Source: Agaricus subrufescens (taxonomy: Eukaryota; Basidiomycota; Agaricomycetes; Agaricales; Agaricaceae). From it: a DNA stretch of 64,000 nt. The notes beneath the pieces are model-generated. The model was not told where the DNA came from. It did not search any database and saw nothing but the letters and a program-made list of their open reading frames with translations. How positions within the stretch are numbered: the first letter of the stretch is position 1; the number at the start of each line of letters is the position of its first letter. This document shows positions 33,241 through 45,032 of this stretch, in pieces. Location: positions 124,001 through 188,000 of the forward strand of contig CM057066.1 of the NCBI GenBank assembly GCA_029945375.1, in the 5' to 3' direction. Both the position numbers and the translations under genes were made by a program.

Positions 33241-35470
33241 GCATCAATGACCGGGAACAACCAGCCAAGTGAACGGATGACTTCGTGCATAATGCTATAC
33301 AGCAATTTATTGGTGCACAATTTATGTTCCGTACTCACCACCGTTTCACGATGCTAAACCATCACAGATAAAACATTGCGTCGTGTCGGCGTGACAGGTG
33401 AACATGATATGGTTTCTGAATACAGCCGTCAGTTGCGACACCTCAATTCTACAGAGTAAAAATTTGGGTGATCGACTACGAGGAATAGAAGAGGAATCGG
33501 AACGCCTCAAAGCGGCTCAAATCCCCAAACAACTAGCGAAAGCTAGTAGTAGTTCTTTCACTGAGAGACTGGCAAGACAATTCAGGTTCAACTTAATGCC
33601 GACCAGAGTCAGAAGGGGCCCACTTGTACCAAAACTCGTATATCCCCCCGTTATCCTAGTCTAAGTTCGAATGGAGTTATCGAGAGAACAAACATTACAT
33701 GATGTACTTGCTTCTGGCCTCTTTAGTTTAATACTACTGATGCTCAAATAATGGGAGCGCAAGTGGACTGACTGGCGGTACATGCTCCAGAGATAGAAGC
33801 AATATATCCCAAGTATGTATCATCCGATAAACGTGAGAGTGACCGCTTTGTATCACATAATGACGCTTGATCAACATCAGCCAAATACAGAGGACGGCCA
33901 AATTCGAGGTTGTGAAATGCACTATACAGAAATAAATGTAAGAATATTTCAAGACAAAGATGTCAAGATATCGTTATGCCGCAACTTATCTTCATAACCA
34001 TATCGAACTCTGATAAAGTAGCTCTGAGTCAGTATCAAACACGTCATATTGCGGATGACGCACATAATGACGTTCAGATCCAGCACATCCGGGCTCACAA
34101 GGCTTCGGATGGAATTTGGTACTAACCAAGTTTATTGCAACGACGGAGGATAGGGACAATATCGGAAGTATACAATGAAACAAAGAGAACTGAGCTAACA
34201 CAAAGCCAAACGAAGTAAACTTTGCTTCAGTTCAAGGGACTGTGAACTAATGTGTATGAGTACAAGGCCAGTCAAGAGCGGTAGCAATTCATACTTACAA
34301 GGGAACCCCAAAGCCAAGATAACGAGATATCCACATAATTAATAACTTGCGTCATCCAAAAGGCCCAGAGCCAGCATCTAGGGGCATACATTCATATAGT
34401 CAAGCAAAAGCAGGGAAGAATATTCGGGTCCAGGACCGACCGAGTCGCGAGTCGCAACTCCCCCAACAGCGGCGGCCCGCCTCGGTTATAATAAGGATTC
34501 CCGGCATCAAACGGATCATAACCGCCCCGCCCCTTTAAAAGCAACCTGTCTCCCAAAAGAGAAAAAGATTCTCATGTCACCGCATTCACTCCGCGGGCCA
34601 GGGGCTAATTCTCTTCCGCTTATCAATGCCGTAAAAGCTTGGGCTTGGCAACCCGAGCAATACAAGAAGAATAATTCATATAACGTTCATCATAACATAC
34701 TAGCAGTGAGAGGGTCCCAGTCTAAGATGTCAAGCCCCGTGCCAGAACTACCAATTCTATCTAGCCTTAACATCAACACAAAACATATCGACACTTCCTG
34801 TCAAAAAAAGAATTCCAGGAACGTACATTGTCTCCCGCATCAAACACATACGTCATTTCACAATCTCCATTCACGATGACCCAAAACAGTTCTGTGCTGA
34901 ACCCCAAGAAAAAACAAAAAAAGGTAGATTATGAGTCCCCATTAGAAAAAGGGGACTACAATGTCCAAACGGTGCTCTTCTAATTATAATTCTTACATTA
35001 CACACACCGAAAACCAAAAAACCAAAACAAAAAAAACCAAAAACACAAAAACCACAAGTAAAAATGAAAAAAATAAGTCTATATACATGGGCTAATAATA
35101 CCTCGATATTGTATTATATTATATATACATGTATACCACACACACAACAAAACGAAAATTATCGAAAACAGACAAGTGACAATGCAACAACAAGAGCTAA
35201 GATAGTACAACGAGAGGTAGTGCAGGGGGGAGTGCGTGTCTGTACAGCCGAAAGAAGAGATAATCACAAGATATAACGAGTGTGTCGGAGGAGATAAAAA
35301 AAAATAGAACAGAGGAGGATGAAACCAAGCGAAACGGTCGTCAGATGTTGGAGGTGTTAGTAAACGTTCCAGTGTCGTAAGCATGAATCAGAATTTCATC
35401 AAAGAATGTTTCTAGAGCTGGAGGTGTGCCGATCAGCGCAGCACTGAGAACAACATGTTGAGAGCGCACC
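33241..35470. other. Intergenic, AT-rich, no gene recognised
   Basis: Only short frames (88 codons at 33398, 101 codons at 34574) without motifs. 35010-35170 is strongly A-rich on the plus strand with a TA-rich tract near 35113-35130, probably the 3' flank of the F-box gene on the minus strand. Confidence 0.45.
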
Positions 35471-37473
35471 TCATTTTAGCCAATTAACACTGTTCACTTT
35501 CTTGACCCTGCCCTTCCATCCCTCAAATGTCTTAATATCAACTTTGTATCGTTTCGTGAACGGCTTTCCAACCATCGGTATCCCTCTCTCCAAGACTAAT
35601 AACGAAATGGGATTTCCATCACTATCCGCTGTCACGTCATATGACCCTTCCTGTTTGAGGTGATTGGGACACCGTTCTTTCGCCCACCTGACGTTAATTT
35701 GCCGTAGTTTTGGATAATATCGGAGTATGAGTAACGCAGTCTCAACCATGCTTTCATCGCGGTACGTGTGACCCTTGGTGAGAGAGAATCGCCGGAGGTC
35801 GGGTAGGAGGTAAAGTTGTCCGATCAGCTGTTTGAGTTGTTTCTGAGGTTTCGACGTGAGCATGAAACAGATCAACAGTTGTAATTTCTCACTTACGGCG
35901 GGGAACCCGGTTGTACACATGAAGTGGAAATCAGTCAGTTTTGGTACAGATTCAATGAGAGTCCGATAGACGTTGGTATTATCTCTCGAGGGATGAGCGA
36001 CGTGGGTCCAAATATCCAGAGATGTCAATGATGTCAACCTAGCCAGTACCGGACACACCGCATTCAGCCTGCTCTGATACATCGGCTCGCAAGTGAGATC
36101 CAGCGTTTCCACGGATTCTGGGTGCGGCAGTTCGGCGAGTTGTTGATATACTCCAATATATGTGTCCAAGGCCGGAAGGGCAGACTTGCCCAAATGCATT
36201 TGTATCATTTCCGGTGACATCCATCGTTTAAAGTTCCAGAGGAAGCGAATGTACTTGATAGAGGTGTGGGATGTGAGAAAGTCGCCGAGCGCATGGGGGT
36301 CGACAGGCCCCAGTAAGAAATCGCTTTGGTATCCAAACGAACCGAGCGTGAGGGTGTGGAGGTTAGGCCAATTGCCATCGAGAGCAGGTTCAAAATCGAA
36401 GACGCGAGAGGAGGAAGAGAAGCTGCAAATGGCGAGCTCTTCGAGGTTGGGACAGTGTTTAATGATCATCTCCCAGAAGCGTGGCGGGAGTTCTTCGAGT
36501 GGCGGAAATAGGTCTGAAGCGCGCGTCCGAGGATCAGCACCGAGTGCCGCGTACAAGGCCAGGACAGGAGAGATACTCACCTGAGCCACCTAGGCCATGC
36601 CGAACAATGAGCGAAAAGCTAGTGAGGTCCTTGAAATCGAACAACTACGTCGGGTCAGCGCCACTCCGTAGCTGGAGCGTTAGGTAGCTCACCCGGCTAT
36701 TGCCATCCAAGGGCCTGCTGCCAACATTAGTAAACACGCTTTTCAATTTTGGGCATCTGCACGATATGTCAACATGCTAGCCTCGGCGATAGAGACAGAA
36801 GGGGCGCACTTGAGGCGTAAGGTCTCCCACAGTGTATCCTCGGGCAACTCGAGTCCGTCCCAATCGAAAGTGTGCATGTTCTCGAGGTCTGCAGCAATGT
36901 CCTCGAGCTTCTGGACGACCCACTGTTCGTGCAGAAACTCGTCCGGGCGTGGCCAGGATAGATAGTAGTTGGGTCGTACGGCGAGTTTCTTGACGAACTT
37001 GCAGAGATCTCTCCGGCGTCCGAGCATCTCCAGAGCGATGCGGCACTTGCGGCTAGATTTGAGAACGACGGTTTCATAAAGGAAAGGCATAAAGATGCGG
37101 CGAAGCCATGAGGACTGGAGGGACATTAATAGAGATCAGCAAATAAATGAGGAATACATACCGTAAGGCTGAAACTGAGGATGTCGGCGATGGAGAGCAG
37201 AGGGGCGATTTCGCGGATGATGTCTTCAGGAATGCTGCCGGCGATGCCTGAGTCTGGGAGGGAGGTGACGGGCGGTTTGTGGGGTTCGTCGAGGTCGAGC
37301 GGGTCTGCGTCGAGGTCCACGAGGCCGAACTTGCCTGGGGCGGCCTGGACGGAGCCGCGGCGGACAGGGACGGACGAGTTGGAGAAGAAATGCATGAAGC
37401 TGCGTCTGGAGAGCTTGTCGCGGGCCATGAGCGTTGGAGAGGAGATGGACATGCTGCAGGAGCTGGGTAACAT
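35471..37473 (-). CDS. F-box protein with leucine-rich-like C-terminus
   Basis: Probable substrate adaptor of an SCF ubiquitin ligase. Exons (minus): 37473-37162, 37114-36810, 36756-36693, 36644-36581, 36513-35471; about 595 residues. The F-box lies at the first exon junction: SIPEDIIREIAPLLSIADIL then SFSLT joined to SSWLRRIFMPFLYETVVLKS. The C-terminal two thirds carries irregular repeats such as CPNLEELAI, WPNLHTLTL, LTSLTSLDI and YPKLRQINV, as in fungal F-box/LRR proteins. Each join restores a repeat (LRLK|CPKLKSVF; GS|DLFPPLEELP). Candidate starts are 37473, 37452 and 37428; the last has the best G at +4. Its substrate cannot be inferred. Confidence 0.8.
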
Positions 37474-38764
37474 GCGCGACAAGACTGTCTGAAGCCCAAA
37501 CTAGGGCCGCACAGCCACCGCCCAGAATAGCTCCCGCGTGCCATCCCGCCCATCTCGCCATCTCCACATCTCCCGTGCCCGCTTGTCGAGAACGCCAGGC
37601 CGCCCGCACCCGCCCCCCGCTGCAGCCAGCCCCGCCGCTGCGCTGCTCGACGCCCCCCAGCTGTACCCTGCGTATTAGCAGTGTCCCGGTCTTTGATGGC
37701 CAATCGCGTGTCAACTCAATTGACACTTCCGAGTCCTTTTCCTTCGGTCCGTAAAGGGACCTGATCGCTTCGTGGGAGGCACCGCACTCCTTGTCGACCT
37801 ATTTCAATCACAGACTCTTACAGCTCCCTGATTGATTGTTCCAGAGCGCATCAACATCATGGGAACGTCGACACCAGAACAACCGGCGAAAGCCGAGGCC
37901 CGGCCCCGACCTTCAGCCTTGTCGCATCTCCCCATGATCAGAGGCCCGCCATCCCGGGGGGAACCGGCTAGCGTGTGTACGTGCACAGTAGAACCCCTCT
38001 CGACCTATATCTGTCCGTGTACATCCAGGGTATGAGCTGTCAGGGGCCATGAATTTCCAGGGGATGGAGTAGAATATGAGCCTTCGCACTACTGACCGGC
38101 TAAAAACCTACAGGTTCACATCAATAATTCCTTTTAAAGCCAGCTCTCGAGGAAAGGCTCCTTATTGTACATCTGCATGCAAACGCGGTGTTCTGGGCCA
38201 TCGGTGTACCGATTAACCGTAACATCACTATGCGTTCGTCGGGCCCGGATCTAGGTATATTGTCGACACTGCCACCACCTCACCCAACTTGTATCTCACA
38301 AACCACATTATTCGGCTGGCATAATGGCCCATTTCTTCAACAAATCGGTCGCGGTATCACTCAGATAAAATCAGGGGACGTGCGCCATATTAGCTAACAG
38401 GCGTAGGGGTCTGCTGGGTAAGGGTTTGGGGCCATAGCGGACCTGTGACTCCTCGCCGGGCAACGCCAAGTTCTATGCGAATCGAGCCCCAGCCGCAGCT
38501 AGGCCCGGCAATTTCCTTGATATCAACGTTCCGAAGCTAGCTACCGTGTTGGTAAACGAAAATATCTTCTAGTACCCCTCTTGATCATGCACTGAAAGAT
38601 GAAGATAGGAACACGATCTGTATTGAAAAGAGCCATGCTCATATCTCGATTCAGCTATTGTCCACGCTCAACGGATTTGGGTTTCCGTTTCGAACAATAT
38701 ATAATCAGCTGTTCTCCTATACCTCCCTCAGATTTTTCACAGACGTAACCGCACCAGCCCTCTC
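37474..38764. other. Intergenic between two divergent F-box genes
   Basis: About 1.3 kb separating outward-facing F-box genes. A short frame at 37859-38035 (MGTSTPEQPAKAEARPRPSA) has protein-like composition but only about 58 codons and no motif. Confidence 0.45.
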
Positions 38765-40126
38765 ATGTCTTCACTCAACTTTGCATACTGCCCAAGAGAC
38801 GTCTTGCTTACCATCTTTTCCTTGACCTTGCCCCCCTCCGAGTTACTCAAGCAGAAGCATCTCGCACTCGCCAACCTACGTCTCGTTTGTTTCCACTGGA
38901 ATGCCGTCATCGTGTCCAACCCTATTTTCTGGTCGGCCATCGACATCCAAATTCCCTCCCAATATATACCCCACCCCGTTCTGACGTTATGGTTGGAACG
39001 CTCTGCGGATGCAGCCCTCGATATCTCTTTGAAGGATACCCCTCCCACATCTTGGACACTCTCGGAGATCACCCGTCGTACAGAATTGCTCTCAGCAATT
39101 CAACCCCACACACCTCACTGCAGGTCGCTGCAGTTGGACGTTTCCGCTGGTTTTTTACCTGCTTTCAGAAACTTTCTATTTTCCGATGCGCGTCGTCTCG
39201 AATATTTTTGCATCAATATGAAGGGCAACGCTGGCAATGATGTTCATCAAAATATGATTCACCAACTATCATCCCTTCCCCAGCTCCAGCACCTATCTTG
39301 CACCACTAATTATAGCCTATTCACGACATCTTTGTTTCTATACGCATCATTGCCCTGGTTCTCACGTCTCATGAATGTGGAGGTATCATGCCCGATATCT
39401 TCAGATGAGATGATCGAACTCCTGGCTCGATGCACCTCCGCCCATTCAATCACGTTGAACTATGTTCGATCATCATCTTCTCCCTCCACCACCCCGTCAC
39501 CATTGGAATCAAACCCTCCCATCGATCTTCCCAGCCTCCGGATCCTCAACATCACTCTCCACCCAGACGTCTATCAAACCCTATACCACAACTTCTCCTT
39601 TCCCAATCTCCAGATCCTAAAAATCCAAGGCCCCAACATATCAGATCTCTCATTCACACTAAATCACCTCTCCCCATCTCTCCAAATTCTAAAATTCCAT
39701 ATCCAACTTCACCACCGCATGCACACTCAACTATCCGAATTCTTGAAACACGAAAATATCCACAGTCTACCTATATTCGAGATCGAGTGTAGGGAGAATC
39801 AAATCTGGGAAGATTATGACGGATGGGAGGATTCGAATGGTATCGATGATCCAGGAGCATCAAGTAAAGCGTTTTGCAAATTGATTGATGAGTTAAATCG
39901 GCAGTTGAGGCTAGAAGGTAGTGGGATGCCTATTGACGGTAATTATTCTCGCGGTGATAAATTCATCAAGTACGAACATTTGGATCTGTGTCAGGGGTGT
40001 TTTATTGGTTGGGTTGATGAAAATTTGTATGTGAAATATTGGGAGGAATTTGGATGTTCGAAGGATAGGAATGTTTTTATGATTCAACCTTGTTTGTTTT
40101 CATCGCGCGACGGTATACCAGTATAA
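38765..40126 (+). CDS. F-box protein (Agaricomycete type), single exon
   Basis: An intronless frame of 453 residues starting MSSLNFAYCPRDVLLTIFSL. The N-terminus matches the basidiomycete F-box pattern: LP/CPRDVLLTIF, then LANLRLVCFHWNAVIVSNPI and FWSAIDIQIPSQY with SADAALDISL. After it come LRR-like segments (LPSLRILNITL, FPNLQILKIQG, SLQILKFHI). It likely works as an SCF adaptor. Base composition shifts from GC-moderate at the 5' end to AT-rich over the last ~250 bp, with no stop. It faces away from the F-box gene at 35471-37473; the two proteins are only distantly alike. Confidence 0.82.
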   Translation: MSSLNFAYCPRDVLLTIFSLTLPPSELLKQKHLALANLRLVCFHWNAVIVSNPIFWSAIDIQIPSQYIPHPVLTLWLERSADAALDISLKDTPPTSWTLSEITRRTELLSAIQPHTPHCRSLQLDVSAGFLPAFRNFLFSDARRLEYFCINMKGNAGNDVHQNMIHQLSSLPQLQHLSCTTNYSLFTTSLFLYASLPWFSRLMNVEVSCPISSDEMIELLARCTSAHSITLNYVRSSSSPSTTPSPLESNPPIDLPSLRILNITLHPDVYQTLYHNFSFPNLQILKIQGPNISDLSFTLNHLSPSLQILKFHIQLHHRMHTQLSEFLKHENIHSLPIFEIECRENQIWEDYDGWEDSNGIDDPGASSKAFCKLIDELNRQLRLEGSGMPIDGNYSRGDKFIKYEHLDLCQGCFIGWVDENLYVKYWEEFGCSKDRNVFMIQPCLFSSRDGIPV

Positions 40127-43100
40127 TATGTGTTTTTTCGGGGATTTTTGTTAGGAGATTTCTAGGTTACTTGGTAATGTGTCGGCTGACTCCAAGTGAG
40201 AGTCAACAACCATGTATATCGAATCTGAATTTGTAAATTATGACACGGCTGGTTGGTACCATCACCTTGATCTCGACTGACAAAATATGTTGTGTGCGGC
40301 CGAAGTGATGATGTCATTTGATCGAATATATGTGATCATGAATCGGCCTCTTTTGGGCTTTCGTTCCGGTAATTTCGGTACAGTTCGCGTTCTATCCAGC
40401 ATGAATTCACAAAGCCCATACCTTGTATCCCAGTGAACGTTCCAAGAATGATAGTGAGCATCTGCTTAGACTACGTACAAAGTAACATCCATTCTGACCA
40501 AGCCACATAGAAGGGCCAAAATTACGTTGATATAAATAACTCGGGATTCTTCAAACATCATTCCCTGAAAGGTTCTTCTTCTTCATCAAAGTAGATAGCT
40601 TTCGGTTCATCCTAACCATATTGCGCCGATGTAAGAACAGCATCACCACTTCTGGCACTTGACTGATTTCTGACTCTTACTCCCATCTCTGGGCGGTGAA
40701 ATCGAAGAAAGTGTGGGATAAGAACTCATCGAATGAATAGAATGTTCATATGATTCTTTTGATTATTGGAGTTCATGATGTTCGGATGCGATGCAATCTT
40801 TTTTGTTCTACATGTAGACGTATCAGCGCGTGCGATAATTGCTCGCGAGATGTTTTACATCAATGGTTTGGGATCTATCAGCGCGGAAATGAATTGAGTA
40901 ACGACAATGCTCATTCTGCACATCAGCACATGTTTATAAGACTGAAGTCTACAATGATATGAATGCTTTTCTAACCCATAGATGGAACAATGGAGAGGAT
41001 TCAACCCATAATGAGTACAGAGCATTACTATTTGCCGCGCTTGTAGCCTAATGAATCTAGCTGTGTCATCCTTAGTCTAGAATTAGTATGTCTGGATCAC
41101 CTACCAATTTCACTAGAACACTAATAGCTTCCGTCTCTGATTTGAAGAATTTCGTATATGATTGTGATTCATCGTGATTGATCTCCGAGATATTAGTCGT
41201 CGAAGAAGTTACGTTGCTCCATAACAAGGCTTACCATCAATGGGAACTTCCTTGAACGACTTTGCGTCCCCATCGTGTGACACTCTCTTTAGCAGGAGCC
41301 TGCAAATTCCCCATGAATATTTAATCGCGGCATTTTCCCCAATAATCTCAATACACAATAATCGGGCTTTAATGATTCGGGTTTAACGGCACTCAGGGAT
41401 CTAAAAGCACCGATCAAAGATCACGGAGATCAAAATTTTTGTATTGCCAGGATTTCGTCCCTTATATTAGTATTCAATTCAACAACTTTGTTCCTCATGT
41501 CATACATTGTTTCCAAATGACACTCTCCAATGCGCGCCCTCCGACGTCTACGGTGCCTTGTATCCTGACTTTGATGACTCAGGGGTGTGCCTCTACGATT
41601 TCTGATCGTCCTTGTGCTTATCCACTTTTCGTATCTACCCTGGTTAAGATCAAAGACGGTCGTTGGTTGGACATCTGGCTCACGGCGCTGTCGCGACGGG
41701 GAAAGGTGCCAGGAACTTGAACGTCTACGACAACAACGGAGAAATAGTGTGGTAGGATCAGTTGCGCTAAAATCTGTAACAGTTTGCTTGACTTTTCTGG
41801 CGACGTGCCGGCGCGACGAATAAGAGTGGAATATCGATATGTTGCCGCACCGGGAGGGGACGGGTTATGACACAGTCCTGCCACCCAATGCTACGCCTCA
41901 CCCCTCTAAACTGCCATCCACCCTTAATGTCATTTATTCTTCCCCAGACCCTTTCCTAGGTGACCCTACCAACCTCTTCTAGCGTGATCGTCCCAATGTT
42001 CCCCGCTGCTAGAGTCGTGTACCTTTTTGCAACGGGTTTTATGATACCAACCTACACAAAATATGCAAGTCCGAAATGATCGAAATGGATCATGCAGCAA
42101 TGAGCCTCTCTTCGACTTACAACACCCTTTGAACTTCAGGGTGCGATGGACTTCGATCGCACCCTAGAAAATGGATCCTATAAAACTCCAAACCACTGCA
42201 TACATCCTATCATTTGGACACCACAAACAATCAGAACTAAAAGCCTCATGGACTCTACCTATCGTGTCAATTCTTCAAACGCGTCATATGGTATGTATTA
42301 GTTTTAGTTATTAGAGGGCTAGAAAAAGTCGGTGTTGCCATCGTCACCATTTGGACATGGGCGGGTAATGGGACGGCTTCTGTCGAGTCACTTTGATCGT
42401 TAATTTCAAACCTGATATGGACGCAAAAGGACCAGGAAGGTTTGGACACTGCTTCTCCATAAAATTTAACTAGTTTTGGTTTTCTCTTGATTTATCAAAA
42501 TGATCGCAACCAACAAACTTCACTAATTCGATTGAGAGTCTCCTAACTTGATATGCATACCGCTGTTCATTAGAACGGCTCTACTGCCGGGCCTTTAAGT
42601 CGCAAGAATATCCATCATCCAAGCATCAGACAATGGGAGGAAATTTAGGCCAAAATTAAGGTATCCTGCAGCGATTAGATCAATATCGCTTATCCCTTTA
42701 GTTTCCATCATTGATATAGTCATGACAGAAAAATGTGTGATGTCACAGGTGACGGACTCTCGGATGACAGACTTTGCAGGGAATATACTTTGGCCCTCCT
42801 CCAATCCTGCCCAGTTTCGCTCGCTCCTTGCTTTCCTCATGCATCTGATCAGGAACCGTTTTGCTCAGCCTTTGCACCTTAACTAGCTACCTCAAGCTCA
42901 AGGTCAGGGCTTCTGCAATTCGAACTGCGTATATTTCTAGCGGATACTACGCACATCCTACACCATACACAACGCGACTCGGGAATGCCTTTTGGATCAT
43001 ACATCGTCCATGAACACTTGCACTTTCTCGGCTCTTGTTTTGACACGCAAATCATGATTTGTATCCGCCCATCCCACAGGTCGTCGCGTCCATCGCAGCT

Positions 43101-43379
43101 TCAAAACAAGAGTTTCGTGACCTCTCCCACATACTGTACGCACAACGAGAATCAGGCTTTACCTTCACGTTTCTCTCAGTGGACGAGCACCGGTTAACTC
43201 TATCATCTATACCCCGCTTCTGAAGACCACTTTCAATCGCCCTTCTACAATGACCGAACGTATCTCGAAGCAACCCTCCTGCTTTATTCTCCCCACGCTA
43301 AGCATCTTTCCTGGCTTTCCGTTTGCACAATCATCGGGATCAAAGATAGTCTTACCTACATTCCGGCTCATGTTCGCGT
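40127..43379. other. Gene-poor AT-rich region
   Basis: About 3.2 kb with short frames only (longest under 95 codons), none with motifs. No transposase, RT or RNA gene recognised. Confidence 0.45.
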
Positions 43380-44390
43380 CTGGGGTGCTTCGAGGCCAGC
43401 AAAATTGGCGTGACGATGAACCGGGACACTCGCGGTTACGACGACACCGAGATGATGGCATAGTACTGCCTACAACACAATCTACAACGTCCTACTCAGC
43501 TTCTCCGTTCAAGTCCGGCGAGGAAGACCTGCAAAATGTCGAAGAAAATCAGAATGTTTCCACTACAAGGGGAAAGTGTGACAACTTTGTGACATGCTCC
43601 GGTGGTCCTGCTATTCGACCTTGTGCCTCATTCTCTCAGCTTAGGGAACCCCACAATCTGCTCTTATCTTGTTGCAGACGAATAATTTATCTTATATTCC
43701 CCTTCAGTGCGATTTTCTTTCCGAACTAGTTGATGGCCCATCGAATTATGAACCTGTTTTACCTGTTTTACGCGATTCCTTGTCTTGTTCTCATGGTGCG
43801 CTCAGATTGAGACGAAGATTCTTGTGTGCAATGTGGTCAACTTTACTCAACTCCCTTTTGGCGAGCATATGGAACTGGCAACGGCTCGGTAGTGACGAGT
43901 GACCATGAACCGGAACACTTACAGTCACGACAATAGATAAGGGAGGGCCACGATTGGCCGTACCGGCTTCTGTTACTCTATGTTCGACTTTTCCGTCCAA
44001 GTCCGGTGATGAAGGCCTACGGAATCGGGGAGAATATCAATGTATTGTTTCTCCGTCAAGAACATGTGACAACCTTGTGACGCGGTCCAGCCATAGTGAG
44101 TCCCGCCATTTGGCTTTGTTCAGTCAACACCTTCAATGTTAACCAGAGCTCCCCATTTGCTCTTGTGCTAGCGTATGTCAGGCATCATCCCTTCAGCAAC
44201 GTTTTCCTTCAAAAAACGCTACTGTACGACGCGGTCTGACCAACATTTACCCTTAATGTCAGCCGGGGCGCATCGTTTGTTCCTGTACAAACTTATGTCC
44301 AAGCCTCTCATCCGATATGGTCTTCTCTCGAAACCAGCCGGCGCAATGCGACTACCTTACTGAAGCTACAGTTCTCATTCTCTTGTAGAG
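43380..44390 (+). repeat. Two degenerate copies of a repeat found near the NACHT genes
   Basis: Two direct, imperfect copies, at about 43390-43640 and 43850-44110. Shared core: TTCCGTCCAAGTCCGGTGAT (TCTCCGTTCAAGTCCGGCGA in the first), followed by GAAGGCCTnCnnAAT, an A-rich stretch with ATCAAT/ATCAGAATGT, and then GTGTGACAACTTTGTGAC. Related copies occur at about 53500-53710 and 60955-61190. They seem to be relics of a once-coding unit that travels with the NACHT cluster. Confidence 0.5.
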
Positions 44391-45032
44391 CTCGACAATC
44401 TTGAGGCTTGTGTCTGTGCGTTCTATGGTCACTCCTGGCGATGTCATTGTATGTAGCGTTCGAACCTTTGTCGCCTAAACATTCTACTTTACGTCAGGTG
44501 GACTTATTTTGAATTCCATATGCCTATGTTTGTCCTCTGCTTCTTTGACCTCAGTTCATCTGCCATCTTCTGAATCAGGTAAAGGAAATAGGACTTTGAT
44601 CCGAGTGGACTAACGTCCTGTCGTATGAGAGAAGAAATGCCTCTTCAGGATGGGTAACCTCGATCAGAATGGATGATCATGTCAACTATGGCACTGCACT
44701 AGATGTTGCTGAAGGCTGTTCGCCATCATGCAGGAACCAGTTTGATAGACTGTAGCGAGATATCGATGCGTGTGCTTTTGTCCAGAAGTATTGGTGCAAT
44801 CACTCTATTTACAAATCATATATCGCGCCTGATATTTTTCAGATATGCGTTGTCTTCAATTTGCGGAAAAGGAATCCAAAATTACGAATTTAAATTTTCT
44901 TATCAGTATCACGTTGGTGGGCAATTAAGTGTGTTTGGTTCCAACTTGGTACCAATCCGTTAACGTACATACTGTAGTGTGAGACCTTACCCCCGCTCTC
45001 CTACCGTCTGACACAAATTATCACGCCCCGAT
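44391..45032. promoter_or_regulatory. Upstream region of first NACHT gene, shared with paralogue
   Basis: The part at about 44800-45032 is alignable by eye with 54300-54612 upstream of the second NACHT gene (for example ATTTACAAA followed by ATATCGCGCCTGATATTTTT here, ATTTACAAA and CTATCGCGCATGATATTTTT there), and weakly with 61860-62071. So promoter and gene were duplicated together. No core promoter element is assigned. Confidence 0.45.

Noticed and set aside
36514..36589. Possible separate start (MAQVSISPVLALYAAL) for the 36 kb F-box gene
   Set aside because: This stretch is read-through of the intron 36580-36514; splicing at its GT-AG ends restores LRR-like sequence and links it to the F-box exons.
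43250..43729. 159-codon plus ORF as a gene
   Set aside because: It spans one of the degenerate repeat copies; the frame is not shared by the other copies.
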